Positions 45,819 through 58,700 of a DNA stretch of 64,000 nucleotides are shown piece by piece. The position numbers and the translations under genes were made by a program. The first letter of the stretch is position 1; every line of letters begins with the position of its first letter. This DNA comes from Macrostomum hystrix (taxonomy: Eukaryota > Platyhelminthes > Macrostomidae). The notes beneath the pieces are model-generated. The model saw only the letters and a list, made by a program, of their open reading frames with translations. It made no database searches and had not been told where the DNA came from. The stretch spans positions 21,762,001 through 21,826,000 of the forward strand of contig CATNEN010000038.1 of NCBI GenBank assembly GCA_950097015.1. The letters are read 5' to 3'.

Positions 45819-46352
45819 ACTTACCATGACAATGGCTAGCATGGCAACAAACAATATAAGCAAGGGACATACGACCAACTTTGAGTTGTGCGACATTTCA
45901 CAGACTTCACTGTTTGAAATATCTTGCAGTTGAATGTAGGTTAGGGCTGTGAGATCAGAGAGTAGCACTGCACGATTCACTTTTACCATAAAATTTGCTT
46001 CGATTGTGTGCCCTATTTATATTTTAACATGTAAAATTCATGTGACACGCGCCAATAAAATCTTTCCATCTACCATTCAGCAGAGGTGCATAAACACCAA
46101 TTGCGCGTGCCAAAATTAATACTAGCTCACTCAAAACTGACTAACTTCCGGTCATGAAATTTCCTACCGGAAAACTTGTTGTGAATCAAAACTTTTTTGT
46201 TATTGTCCGTTGACCACGTGTAGCTATTTTACAGTCAATGCTATATATGCACAGCTGCTTAAGTTAAAACAAAATTCGTCAATATTTTTTGTCGAACGAT
46301 CAGTCAAATGACCGCTGCAGTCTAAAGCAAGGCAGGGTAGTTGCTATAAACG

Positions 46353-46377
46353 TAATAATAATAATAATAATAATAAT
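46353..46377. repeat. TAA microsatellite (SINE tail)
   Basis: Eight or so TAA units directly at the 3' end (minus orientation) of the SINE at 46378-46672, as expected of a SINE tail. Confidence 0.9.
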
Positions 46378-46672
46378 TGATTACACCTGCCCCAATAGGT
46401 GCAGATGTCCAGCCGACAGCACTGCCGCAGCTAATGCGCGGCGCATCTGAAGGCTGCGTACAGCTGTTCAGTCCATGGACTGGGGGGACGCCACACCCAC
46501 CTTCAATTATCCCAGGTGATGCTGGTGCCCATTTAACAGCTGGGTGAACTGAAGCAATGCAGAGTTAAGTGTCTTGCTAAAGGACACAAATTGTTTCAGT
46601 GGAGTCGGGAATCGAACCCCCGACCTTCAAATCGTGAGTCCGACACTCTAACCACTAGGCTACAACCTCTTC
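46378..46672 (-). mobile_element. tRNA-derived SINE, best preserved copy
   Basis: On the minus strand: head TTGTAGCCTAGTGGTTAGAG (A box), GGTTCGATTCCCGAC (B box), CTTTAGCAAGACACTTAACT, CACCCAGCTGTTAAATGGGC, CCAGTCCATGGACTGAACAG and CTGCACCTATTGGGGCAGGT, then the TAA-type tail. It serves as the reference copy for the other SINEs in the window. Confidence 0.92.
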
Positions 46673-47077
46673 CAGTCAAAGGCACCATCCGACAGAGAAT
46701 CCACATTCAGAGCGACGCTAAACATGCACTTATATAAACATAAGTGAAGTATATGACTAGTCTATAACGATCGAATTCTATTTAATTGTAAAAGACGGCC
46801 AGTTTCGCGCACTCGTGCTAAGACCGTTAAAGCACTCAGCGGCGATATATTAATCCTACATTCGAATCGTCAGTGTTTGCCCGCGAATTTACTCTATGGC
46901 ATTCTTCAATAAGAGTAGAGTATTGTAACGGAAACAAATTAACAGTATATTAATCAACAACACAAAAGTACATGTTGAAACATTAGTTGTTAATCATAGT
47001 TCAATAATTAACGAGTAATAAGTCATCAACTAAGCCATCCAATGTTAAAAGTAGAAGTTGAGTCGCACTCCATCCTT

Positions 47078-48420
47078 TTAAAGAACCGAGGTAGGCTTGT
47101 CTGCATTAACCGATGGCGTAGCTACAGTCGACGGCACACCGTTTGTGGCTCGCTTTGATGAGGAGGCACCATCCGACAGAGAATCCGCATTCGGAGCGAC
47201 GCTAAGCGATTCGGAAATTTGTTGCTTCCGCTTCTCAGAAATTCTGCTGACATAGCGAACAACAGCCGCGTCACTCCGATGCCCTGTGTGAAATGGTCGC
47301 CGCATAAAAAATCGATTTAATAATCTGCCAATTAAACACACCAAAATGCTACGAATATTCGATCATCATATCGAATAGTGTGTTCTTTCCCAGAACCTGC
47401 TTATGAGAATACCATACTGCCGAATCAGGCCTGACCTTGATTGGCTTCGGAAACAAAACATCCGTTCCTTGAGGCAGCTTAGACACGTACAGGTCCACCG
47501 CTTCTACTGGACAATTCTGGCCTTGGATACTGAACATTCTTATCTGCTTGCTTGTCCTGCACTTGCCACGGTCTTCGGCAGTGATAGTGTTCTCCCGACC
47601 AGTTTGGATCATGTAAATGCACCTCACATTATTGACCACAGAGAATTGCAGTGAAGACAACTTCATATCCCTAATCCATTCACGACCTCGAAATACGAAA
47701 TGGTAGACGATATTAAAAAACACTTCATCCTGAACCCGCACTGGATCCCGTCGAGTGAAATATTGTTTCAGAAGCTCCGAAACGACGCGATCACGGATCA
47801 TGTCGGAATCCGTGATCGCGCTGAATCCAGGCTGTTCGCCCGAAGTTCGCTCTCGTAGCTGGCAACTAAGGCGCAGAATTGCACACGAATAGGTTTCGTT
47901 GCTCAGCCGGAATACTTCGTTGCCAATGACATCAATGGCGCGTGTCTCCTTTACAAATCGGTGAATGCTTGCCCGAAAGCCACGAATCGTATCCGGTGCA
48001 TAGGTCTTCGTTTCAAGCGCAGGATTCGCTCGCAGACTAACATACCTAGGCGAAGATAGCCGTCTAAGTAGCGCAACGGCATGCTCTCGATGTCGTCAGG
48101 CAGGTTTTTCTCTCGAAGAAATTTCTTGAACCGATCAACGTGATTCTTAGTAGTCGCAACGGTGGATGGTGACTTGGACGATTGTTCAAGACGTTTGATG
48201 TCCTCTAGCTCTTGCACATCCAAATCACGATACGAAACTTCCGGATCCCGTAGATCCGTCAGAAATGTCTCCACCTCATTGAGGTCCAGGATTGGCAGTC
48301 CCGACCACTGATCGATCGTCGCCTCGGCGCACTTGGACAATTTGGACATGAAATCGAATTCAGCACTATCCAAGCCACTATCTCCAGTGGCAATTCGTTG
48401 CAAGTTAATCATTTTCATGT
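47078..48420 (-). pseudogene. Crypton-type tyrosine recombinase remnant
   Basis: Minus strand, read from 48418. The N-terminal part has the SAM-like domain typical of DUF3504/KIAA1958-like recombinases (STVATTKNHVDRFKKFLREK, SMPLRYLDGYL). Near 48045 the frame shifts, and the second frame runs from about 48041 to 47349 with APDTIRGFRASIHRF, the catalytic-Arg segment FRGREWIRDM, and more. After a stop at 47349 and an apparent loss of the HxxR region, a third frame has GHRSDAAVVRYVSRISEKRK (about 47230-47290), carrying the His and the catalytic Tyr. At least two breaks make it non-functional as it stands. Cryptons move with a tyrosine recombinase instead of a DDE transposase. Confidence 0.82.
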
Positions 48421-48604
48421 TAACGCTCCTGAATTATATTCTCTCCCTCCGAATTCTCTCGGCTTCTTAAAAAAATAGAGTAAAATCTCAGTTTTCCATA
48501 GACTAAAGTGCCGGGCAGGAATGATATAGTAATAAACGGCTATGAGTGCTGCAATGTTTTTAACCGAGGGCGCGTAGCGCCCTATTGTATAGCGCCCCAT
48601 TGTA

Positions 48605-48745
48605 TACTTTTGGACCACAGACTGCAGTTGGGGCGTGCAACAATCAGTCTCACGGAGCGGATATAGCCAGCGGTCTCGCGGGGCGTGCAGCAATCGATTA
48701 TTTTGTCGATTGGTGCACGCCCGAAATGTCTATGGTCCAAAAGTA
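48605..48745. repeat. nested inverted repeat upstream of Crypton remnant
   Basis: Outer arms TACTTTTGGACCACAGAC (48605-48622) and GTCTATGGTCCAAAAGTA (48728-48745) pair with one mismatch. Inner GGGGCGTGCAACAATC (48630) pairs with GATTGGTGCACGCCCG (48709). A second hairpin lies at about 48680-48722. GGCGTGCAACAATCAG recurs at about 48839. Confidence 0.8.
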
Positions 48746-48907
48746 GACCGCCTGACTTAGGGCAGCAAGAGAACTCAGTTTGGGGAAGGCTGTAAGACAG
48801 CGAGACGAGCCGCTGGGGTTCGGGACATAGACAGTAAAGGCGTGCAACAATCAGGCTTCATTGGTGGCTGGGAAAAAACCCCTCCAAAAGTGTACAATGA
48901 TTTAGAC

Positions 48908-48934
48908 GCGGGCAGGAATGCATTCCGTGCCCGC
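48908..48934. repeat. 27-bp near-palindrome
   Basis: GCGGGCA, then the perfect palindrome GGAATGCATTCC, then GTGCCCGC. Confidence 0.8.
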
Positions 48935-49000
48935 TACTTTCGTCTATAGATCATGCTTGATCATGCTTGTGGCGCCCTTGAAATTATGAGACAACACAGC

Positions 49001-49070
49001 TCTGTCTAAGGATTTTCGGGTCGAAATGAGAGGAATTCCACTCATTTCGACCCTCAATTCCATAGACAGA
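49001..49070. repeat. inverted repeat with 13-bp perfect core arms
   Basis: Core GGGTCGAAATGAG (49018-49030), 10-base spacer, CTCATTTCGACCC (49041-49053). Outer flanks TCTGTCTAAGGATT and AATTCCATAGACAGA extend the pairing imperfectly to about 30 bp per arm. Confidence 0.88.
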
Positions 49071-49794
49071 ACTATTAGTTGGCTATGCAATAGCTTTGCT
49101 ATTTATATTTAGATTGTTGAGTTTTTGCATACTTTTCGGTAGGCTATTTTTATAAACTGCGCAGCTAACTAGCGGTCGGTCGACTAATTATATTTTTATC
49201 TAAGTCTAATCTGTCGATCAGATGCACAGAATCGGATGTATCGGACAGGTTACACTCAAGAACCACAAGAAGAAGTATTTTTAGTTGTCCAGTTGATTAT
49301 TCTACAATAAAACATTTAAAAAAAATTATTTATTTATTTATTATGTATTTTCCTAAAAATTAACTATATATTACTATATCATGCTTTATTAAAGAACTTT
49401 ATGTTTATGTTATCTATGTATTCGATTATCGGAAGAAATTAAGCTGATGTTTTTGTTAATTTTACTGACAGTTTCCAAGAAACTGTACATTTTGAAATTC
49501 TTAGTAATCTTTATTCCACGATGATGCGCACAGTACACACACACCCGCACGTAAAACAACCTGCGTAGTAAACTCGCTCTTATACGCCTACCATCTTTTC
49601 ATACCTAATCCCAACTGAGTTGAATATCTAAAAATTAACCTTTTTCAAAAGTCTGGTGCTTTTGAAACTGATTTCTGGAAGATCTGGCTTCCTAAATCAT
49701 TATATTACTATTACCCAAGTTCCCATTTATTTTAAGGCTTATATTTATTTATTGCTTAAATAGCTATCGATATTGGACAAAGTGAAGTCTAAAA

Positions 49795-52700
49795 ATGTTA
49801 CCTAAAGAGTTCTTGTTGCGAGAGACAAACATTGTATCCCCAAACAATGCCTTCAATTCTCAGACTGCTGCCTACAAAGTTTTAAACATTACACTTGGTA
49901 AGAAAAAACGTTTTTACTTAGGTCACTGGAATATTTTGTATTTGATGTAATGGTCTGTTTCTTTGAAAAAATGTAATTATAATATTTAATAATGCTATAG
50001 AAGACTATAATAATATAAAAATAATGTTTTCAATTGGTAAGAATTATGGGCATAAATTTACTTTTGTTTGTGAAATTATTTTCTTTTTAAAATGTTGAAT
50101 TATGAAACAGATAACGTCAACTGGTAACACAACTGGTGGGAAACATCTTTAAATGGCACTGAGCATTGCTAAGTTCAGTTCAATGCAGTCTTGACTGTCT
50201 CAGATTCCTAAACTGGGTAATAATGACGAATCCAGTACAGAATGCTGCCAAAAGCCTTGGCAGGCCCCAGGTGAAGGCGTCGCCATAGATACTCTTGGAT
50301 ATGAAATTCAAAGAGGGCATCACTAGTGCCATGCATGGCCTGGAATTTCGATTTGCAGTTGCCCCACATCCCTTTGATTGTGTTTGTGTGTAGTGTGGGG
50401 TCATTGGGGTCCACAAAGTGGAGCCTATGATTCACAACACTGTGGTCACCATGACCACTGACAGCATTTGCCACTTGATTATATGCTTGCCAACAGTCCG
50501 TCAGGATCCGCATGCTGGGTAGGATGTACTGCTGGATGATGGGCTAAGCTTCCAGAGACACTTAGCTAAGAAAATTGCTACTTGAGTTTGACAGAAAATG
50601 GTCAATAAATTTTCAGCCAAATTAATTTGACTCAAACAAAATTACTTAAAATTTTGTTTTAACTTTGAGTTTGATTCTTTTTGTAATTAAAGTGTAGCAG
50701 AAATGAAATGACAAGTTGAATCAAGAAAATCACTCAATTCTTGCTTGGTTGACTATGACTTTGACTTAAGTTATTAAGTGTAACATAATTTTCTAAGCTT
50801 TTTGTGAAAGGACATAGTAGCCTTATGTACAAGTTAGTGTTTAAATAGCTATTTATTATTTCATTCTTAGTGAATAGCTAACTTAAGTATGAATGCAAGG
50901 CTTTTAATTAATGTTTTGTGTGTTAAGAACTAAATAATTTTATGCTGTTCAAATGAAAAAGCAGTATATATAAATTTTTTTGTATTCCTGAATTCAAATG
51001 ACAGTACAGAAAATATCAGAGAACTCAGCAATAAAAAACTGAGATTGGTTTGGCAGCATCTTCCCCTAGTCCACAGACTCCCTTTAACTGCTTTAAAAAG
51101 TGCTGCACTTGAAATAACTTTTATTTCTTGCAGCATAAAAAAAGTTATTTTTGATAATGCAGATTAGCTAACACAAACATTACCCCATGCTATTTTTAGA
51201 CCTTGGCAAGACACTACAGGATGTGAAGTATGCCGATTGTTCTGGGGGCTATGTCTACAATTGCACCGATGGATTGTCATCTGGTCGAGTGCGCAATCGC
51301 ATTCTATATTGGTAAATTTAACTATTGACCGGTTGCTTGCGGACCAAGAGAGAACCTGAGAGACGACAGCGGGCCGCATTGACTGCAGAAGTATTCGATA
51401 TTGAAGAGATGTGCTAGGGGAGAGAGGATAAAGAAGAGATGACGGGGAGATAAGACAAGGGCTAGATCTGACGCGGGAGAGACGAAACACGGGAGAGACA
51501 AGACACTGGTGAGATCAGACACTGGAGAGACGAGACACAAAAGAGATTAGACAGGGGAAAGATGATACAGAATACTGTAGATGTCGGAAAAAGCGACGGG
51601 CCGAATTTAGGAGCTTCGAGGGCCGCATCCGGGACGCGGGCTGGAGTTTGCCGACCCCGGTACTAAAGTGTAGTTGTATTATTTAGCCATACCATAAATG
51701 AAAGAAAATATATCAATAATTCTTTGATTTCTAGGCGCAGTCACCAGTGCACCCTGGAATTGGTCGAAGAGTGCTTCGATTGTCCATTGCGCAATGCTCG
51801 AGTTAAGCTTGTATTCAGCGACACGCCAGTACTGCACGTGTACATAGCCGAGATGTGCACGGATGTGTATCTGTTGGTGTGCACCACGGGTGGTCTGGTG
51901 CGCTTTTTATTGCATCATCCGGCTCAACTGGCTGAGACTGGAACTGGATCTGCATCAGCTGCTGGCGATTGGCCCTACAGTGTTCTGCAAAGCGTTAATA
52001 GTACAGCCTACCAGGTAATTGAGTACCAATGCTAATAATAGTTTATTATATCTTGCCATTGTCGCAGCTATCTGTCATTATATGTTAAGACAGTTCAGTC
52101 CATGGACTGAAAGGACGCACCCTAGCTAATGCTGGCATTATTGAAGCAATGCAAAGTTTGTTGTCTTGCTAAATGAAGCTTCAGGTCATCCAGCTTTTAA
52201 ATGTGTACCAGTAAAAGCTAGGGTTTAAATTTGGTAGGCGTGCCGGCTTCTTTAGTACCTGGACTGAAGAACTGTGCACAGCCCTTCTTTAAAAGTGCTG
52301 CGCAATAACTGCGGCTGTGCCACCGGCTCATTATCAGTCAATCCAGTTCTTACATAGGTCAAACCAGTTTGTACATTGGTCAATCCAGTTTGTATTTTGG
52401 TCAATCCACTCTGTACATTGATCAATCCAGTTTGTGATTTTCAAGAGCCTTCTATTTAAGCTCACTTTGTTTACGAATTTTAGCCGTTAGTCATAAATTA
52501 TTTATTTAATGAAAACTCGACTTTTCCAAGGTGTGCCAACCTCGCGGTGCGCCATTTCGCGGTCACGTCCGCTGCGCCACAGCCTGGCTAAATCCAGTCG
52601 ACTGTTCAGCCTTCGCTGCCTACGGATTAAGCGGCGGGGATGTTCAATTGTTGCGCATGCCACCGCCTGGCCAGCAGTTGCAGCAGCGCTCGGTTCAGGC

Positions 52701-55700
52701 CACTGTTGAGCTGCGGTTGAGTTCGCTGTTTGATCGCCTACTCGGCGGTTGGATTTCCGGAGGCGGCGGCGGTGTAGGAGTCGCCGGAGGAGGCGGTGGA
52801 AGCGGCGGCGTTTCTGGTGTTAGCAGCGATGGTGGAGGCGGTGAGTCGTTTATAATTTTTTTTTCTATTGTTAATAAATAATTTTATACTTGGATTTTTT
52901 ATTTGTTTCTCAAAATCCTAACTATCGGTTTGTAATTCTCACGAATTCGTTTTTGATTCTCCCAAAACCTGATAATTCCGCTTAAAATTATCCCTAATCC
53001 TAAAATAAATTTCAAATTATCCTAAATCCTAAGATTCAGTTTAAAATGCTCAAAAATCCTCAATTTGGCTTTTAATTAAAATCCCATTTTCCCAATACCT
53101 TATTGTAGGTGAATCGTCGGCTGACGATGCTCCAACTAGCCTGGCCTTCTGGACAGACGACAGAAGCTCAATTAGCGCCATTCAGCAACAGCAGCAGCTT
53201 CCGCCGCCAGTGATTCTATTGGCCACCACACGGAATCATAAACTGCGCCTGTGGGATTCCGATAAGCGCGAATGCTATCGCACATTCGATCTGATGGCCA
53301 GCGTGTTGGATCCGGCCGCCTGCGGTCACCTGCGCAATCGGGGACATCAGCTGCGATTGGTTAGAGCCGGAGGCGGCGGCAGCGGCTTCGGCAGGCACCT
53401 TCTCGGCTGCCTGTACGCCAATTTTACAGACGATCCGTGCTTTCTAGCACTTGAAGGCTGCGCCTCTCCCGATAAAAGACTGCAGGTTTGTGCCACTAGT
53501 GCTTTTTTTAACTGTTAACCACAGACAGCTCTTAATATAGGCCTTCATTGTTAATTCCTGCATGCTATATTTAAAAGGGCTTCTTTTTAAGATCCTTCAG
53601 GGCATCTATTCAAGATTCTTCAGGGCATCTATTCAAGATTCTTCAGGGCATCTATTCAAGATCCTTCAGGGCATCTATTCAAGATCCTTCAGGGCTTCTA
53701 TTTAAGATCCTTCATGGCATCTATTCATTATCCTTTAGGGCTTCTATTTAAGATCCTTCAGGGCTTCTATTTAAGATCCTTCAGGGCTTCTATTTAAGAT
53801 CCTTCAGGGCTTCTATTTAAGATCCTTCAGGGCTTCTATTTAAGATCCTTCAGGGCTTCTATTCAAGACTCTTCAGGGCATCTATTCAAGATTCTTCAGG
53901 GCATCTATTCAAGATCCTTCAGGGCTTCTATTTAGGATCCTTCATGGCATCTATTCATTATCCTTCAGGGCTTCTATTTAAGATCCTTCAGTGCTTCTTT
54001 TTAAGATCCTTCAGGGCATCTATTCAAGATCCTTCAGGGCTTCTATTTAAGATCCTTCTGGGCATCTATTCATTATCCTTCAGGGCTTCTATTTAAGATC
54101 CTTCAGGGCTTCTATTTAAGATCCTTCAGGGCTTCTATTTAAGATCCTTCAGGGCTTCTATTTAAGATCCTTCAGGGCTTCTATTTGAGATCCTTCAGGG
54201 CATCTTTTCAAGATCCTTCAGGGCATCTATTCAAGATCCTTCAGGTCATCTATTCAAGATCCTTCAGGGCATCTATTCAAGATCCTTCAGGGCATCTATT
54301 CATGATCCTTCAGGGCTTCTTTTTAAGATCCTTCAGGGCTCCTATTTAAGATCCTTCAGGGCATCTATTCATGATCCTTCAGGGCTTCTTTTTAAGATCC
54401 TTCAGGGCTCCTATTTAAGATCCTTCAGGGCATCTATTCATGATCCTTCAGGGCTTCTTTTTAAGATCCTGTATTAGTTCTATGAGAATCCTTCATTTAT
54501 TCTATGAGAATCCTTCATTTATTCTATGAGAATCCTTCATTTATTCTATGAGAATCCTTCATTTATTCTATGAGAATCCTTCATGAAGTATATGAGATTC
54601 TTCATTTATTCTATGAGAATCCTTCATGAGTTCTATGAGAATCCTTCATGAATTCTATGAGAATCTTTCATGAGTTCTTTGAGAATCCTTCATGAATTCT
54701 ATGAGAATCTTTCATGAGTTCTATGAGAATCTTTCATGAGTTCTATGAGAATCTTTCATGAGTTCTTTGAGAATCCTTCATGAGTTCTATGAGAATCCTT
54801 CATGAGTTCTATGTGAATCCTTCATGAGTTCTATGATAATCCTTCATGAGTTCTATGATAATCCTTCATGAGTTCTATGTGAATCCTTCATGAGTTCTAT
54901 GAGAATCCTTTATGAATTCTATGAGAATCCTTTATGAATTCTATGAGAATCCTTCATGAATTCTATGAGAATCCTTCATGAATTCTGTGAGAATCCTTCA
55001 TGAATTCTGTGAGAATCCTTCATGAATTCTATGAGAATCCTTCATGAATTCTGTGAGAATCCTTCATGAATTCTGTGAGAATCCTTCATGGAGTCAATAA
55101 AAATATTTTATGGACTCATTGAGAATCCTAAAATCCAATGAGAATCATTCGGGATTCCATGAGAATCCTTCGCGAGTTCTCATATCTATGAATTCTATGA
55201 GAATCCTAAATGAATTCTATGAGAATCCTTCATGAATTCTATGAGAATCCTTCATGAATTCTGTGAGAATCCTTCATGAATTCTGTGAGAATCCTTCATG
55301 AATTCTATGAGAATCCTTCATGAATTCTGTGAGAATCCTTCATGAATTCTGTGAGAATCCTTCATGGAGTCAATAAAAATATTTTATGGACTCATTGAGA
55401 ATCCTAAAATACAATGAGAATCATTCGGGATTCCATGAGAATCCTTCGCGAGTTCTCATATCTATGAATTCTATGAGAATCCTAAATGAATTCTATGAGA
55501 ATCCTTCATGAATTCTATGAGAATCCTTCATGAATTCTGTGAGAATCCTTCATGAATTCTGTGAGAATCCTTCATGAATTCTATGAGAATCCTTCATGAA
55601 TTCTGTGAGAATCCTTCATGAATTCTGTGAGAATCCTTCATGGAGTCAATAAAAATATTTTATGGACTCATTGAGAATCCTAAAATACAATGAGAATCAT

Positions 55701-58700
55701 TCGGGATTCCATGAGAATCCTTCGCGAGTTCTCATATCTATCTCATATCTCATATCTATTTATATATATTTCTCATATCTATGCTATTATCTATTTGCAG
55801 CTGCGAATCACGCACGCAGTCCAGTCTCCATCACGTGACCTGATTGACCTGACAGTGGAGCCCAGCTTAGCCTGGGCTCTGTACGCTGATCCCAACGGAG
55901 GCTATCGTCTCTACGGCGTGTCGATTAGCAACGAGCCCAGCAGAGACATCAATTGTCAGCTGATGGAATCGGATCAGATGCCGTTGGCGACACGCGATCA
56001 CGCTAGTAGACTAACTCGATCATTTGGCGGCAGAGAATTCGCTACGGATTCTGTTAGGCGAGCGTTGCGCTTATTTCTAGACGAAAATTCACTTGGCGCT
56101 CATTTGGAACAGCTGGAATCTGCTGTGGCTACTATTGAGGAAGCTGCTGCTGGGGGCGATGCCCTGACCTGCTCGCTTGAGTTCATGCGATCTCTGCTAT
56201 TAGACGCTGTGGATACTCTAGCCCAAGAGGAGCTAGCGGCTGCGGATGTGTCAGCTTTCGACGATGCCGACGCTGACAAATTAGATGAACGCCGAGCCGG
56301 CTATGTTGATAGATTCTATGAACAATTGCAACAGTTGCACGCTGTGGATACGGCCGTCTGCGGCTTAGTTGGCGACTGGAATCGGTCTGGCTTTGTCGGC
56401 ATTATTAGGCGCCGATTTATTGGCTTAATGAGGCCGGCAGACACTGCGGAATTGTGTCACCTATTGAGCGAAGCAGACGGTCTGGCGCCTGAGGCACTGA
56501 CTGAGCTGCCAATGCTGGAGGATCCTCAGGTATATTAATTTAGGTTTAGTTATTGACCTTTCGGACTTCTGACCGAGCGGTCGGTAGTTCAAATCCTAAG
56601 CCGCGAGAGACCATTGTGACCTAATTACCTATTGCTTTAGTTATCCCAGGCTGCCAAAAAGGTGCCAATATCACCTAGGGTAAAAGTTCGAGTGGGTGTG
56701 TCGAAATCTCCCGTCCTTGGCCTTTAGAAGCGAAAGTTGTAAACAAAACTTTCAAGTCGTGACTCCCACACATAAACCTCTGCGCTACAACCCCCTTACC
56801 AATAGATCAAGCAACGTAGCATAAGTTAGGGTTAATGAAGGCCACATAAGCGGGACAATGAAGGTCAGATAAGTAGGGATAAATAAAGTCAGATATGTTG
56901 GGATCAACAAAGGCCAGACAAAGGGGGATCAACAAAAGCTAGTTAAGGAGGGATAAACAAAGGTCAGATAAGTAGGGATCAATAAAGGTCAGATAAGTAG
57001 GGTCAATAAAGGTTACATAGGTAGGGATCAACGAAGGTCATTTGAGTATCGTTCAGGCAAAACAATGGCATCATCCCTGAATAATTTTCATCTTCAGGGC
57101 ACCAGAGATTTCCTAGCCGCCGTGTCGGCCTGTCAGCAGTTGCTAGGCAGCCTGGAGCCCGGCCTAGTCGACCTGTTGCTAGGCGAACTGCTCCAATTGG
57201 CTCTCAGCAACGCCAGTCAGGACGCGCCAGCTGTGGCCGCTCGCGCCTGCCAGAGTCCGCTAGTTCGTCGAGCCTGTCACTCGCTGCTCGGCGAAGGCGT
57301 GCTAGAATCTCTATCCGAGCCGGTTAGCGCGTTCGCCACCTTGCTAACCGCTATCGAAGCCATCGACTTTCTAGACGATGTTGACTTAACGCTACTTGGC
57401 GGGCATCAGACACTTGGCAGTGTTATTCAACGTGTTCAACAATCTTCTCAGCATCGTCAGCAGCATCACCAGCTGCGCCAGCTGCTGTCAGCCTGGCCAG
57501 CAGGCGAACTCCTAGCCAACAGTGTCGCCCAATCCGTTGACTCTCGCCTTCGCCTCCTAGTTGCCTGCCTGCTGTTGTTCGCCGAATTGCCTGAAAGATT
57601 TGCCGGATTGCGAATCGAATTAGAGGCCAGATCTGTTGACCTTCTCCGCTGCCTAGCCTTACTGCGCTGGTCCTGCGATCTGGTCTATTCGCCCTCGCCT
57701 ACTCGCCTATTGGAGTCGCTTAGGGCTCAATTGGCCCTACTATTGGCTAGGCCTTATCTAACTGATCTAGATTCAGCTGGATTAGCCAGCATTGGAGATT
57801 GTCCAGCGCTGCCGGCTTGGCACGCTTTCGGCGCTGGCGGCGCTGCTCTACGGCGGCTGCTGCTAATCTCCGCTAGTCGGCAACGCGAAGACGACAATGC
57901 TGAACAGCTGGCAGGTGCTAGCGATGCTGACGAAGCCGAGGCTTGCGCTGTGTGTGGAAATTTCGGCAGAGATCTGCTGCCTACTTCGGCTTCCATTATG
58001 CAACACCTGCTGTGAGTTTTTTCATTGATCAGTGATAATCCATGCTTGTGCGCTAGCTAGTTAAGGATAATTCTCTTTAATGAAAAATCTAGTTACGGAT
58101 CTCTGATAATCCTTACCCGTCACCTGTTCTCAGGTCTCTGATAATCCTTTCCCGTCACCTGTTCTTATGTCTCTGATAATCCTTTCCCGTAACCTGTTCT
58201 TAGGTCTCTGATAATCCTTTCCCGTCACCTGTTCTCAGGTCTCTGATAATCCTTTCCCTTCACCTGTTCTCAGGTCTCTGATAATCCTTTCCCTTCACCT
58301 GTTCTTAGGTCTCTGATAATCCTTTCCCGTAACCTGTTCTTAGGTCTCTGATAATCCTTTCCCGTCACCTGTTCTCAGGTCTCTGATAATCCTCTTATGT
58401 TTACGGATGATTACAGATCTTTGATAATCCTTTTACTTTACTCTATCTTGAAAGTTTGATAAGATGGTACAATTTTTTAAATTTCTAATTGTTTCTTTAG
58501 ATCGCCAGAACGCGGCGGCCTGTCATTTCCTGTATTCCTGCTTTGGTCCGGTCAGCTTGAGCATTTGTACACCTACACTGGCATGTGCCTCGGCTGGGTC
58601 CGCTCCGATCCGGCCCTGTTGTACGTTCTGCGCGGCTTGGCACTGCTAAATCAGCCCGGATTGTCTGATCGAACTGATGCTGAAGCAACGGCTGAAGCTG

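Larger units (their letters stand above)
45819..47077. other. intergenic with SINE, microsatellite and Crypton scrap
   Basis: Apart from the SINE at 46378-46672 and its TAA tail, a segment at 46676-46725 repeats the Crypton 3' sequence found at 47160-47207 (GGCACCATCCGACAGAGAAT and what follows). No gene is supported. Confidence 0.55.
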
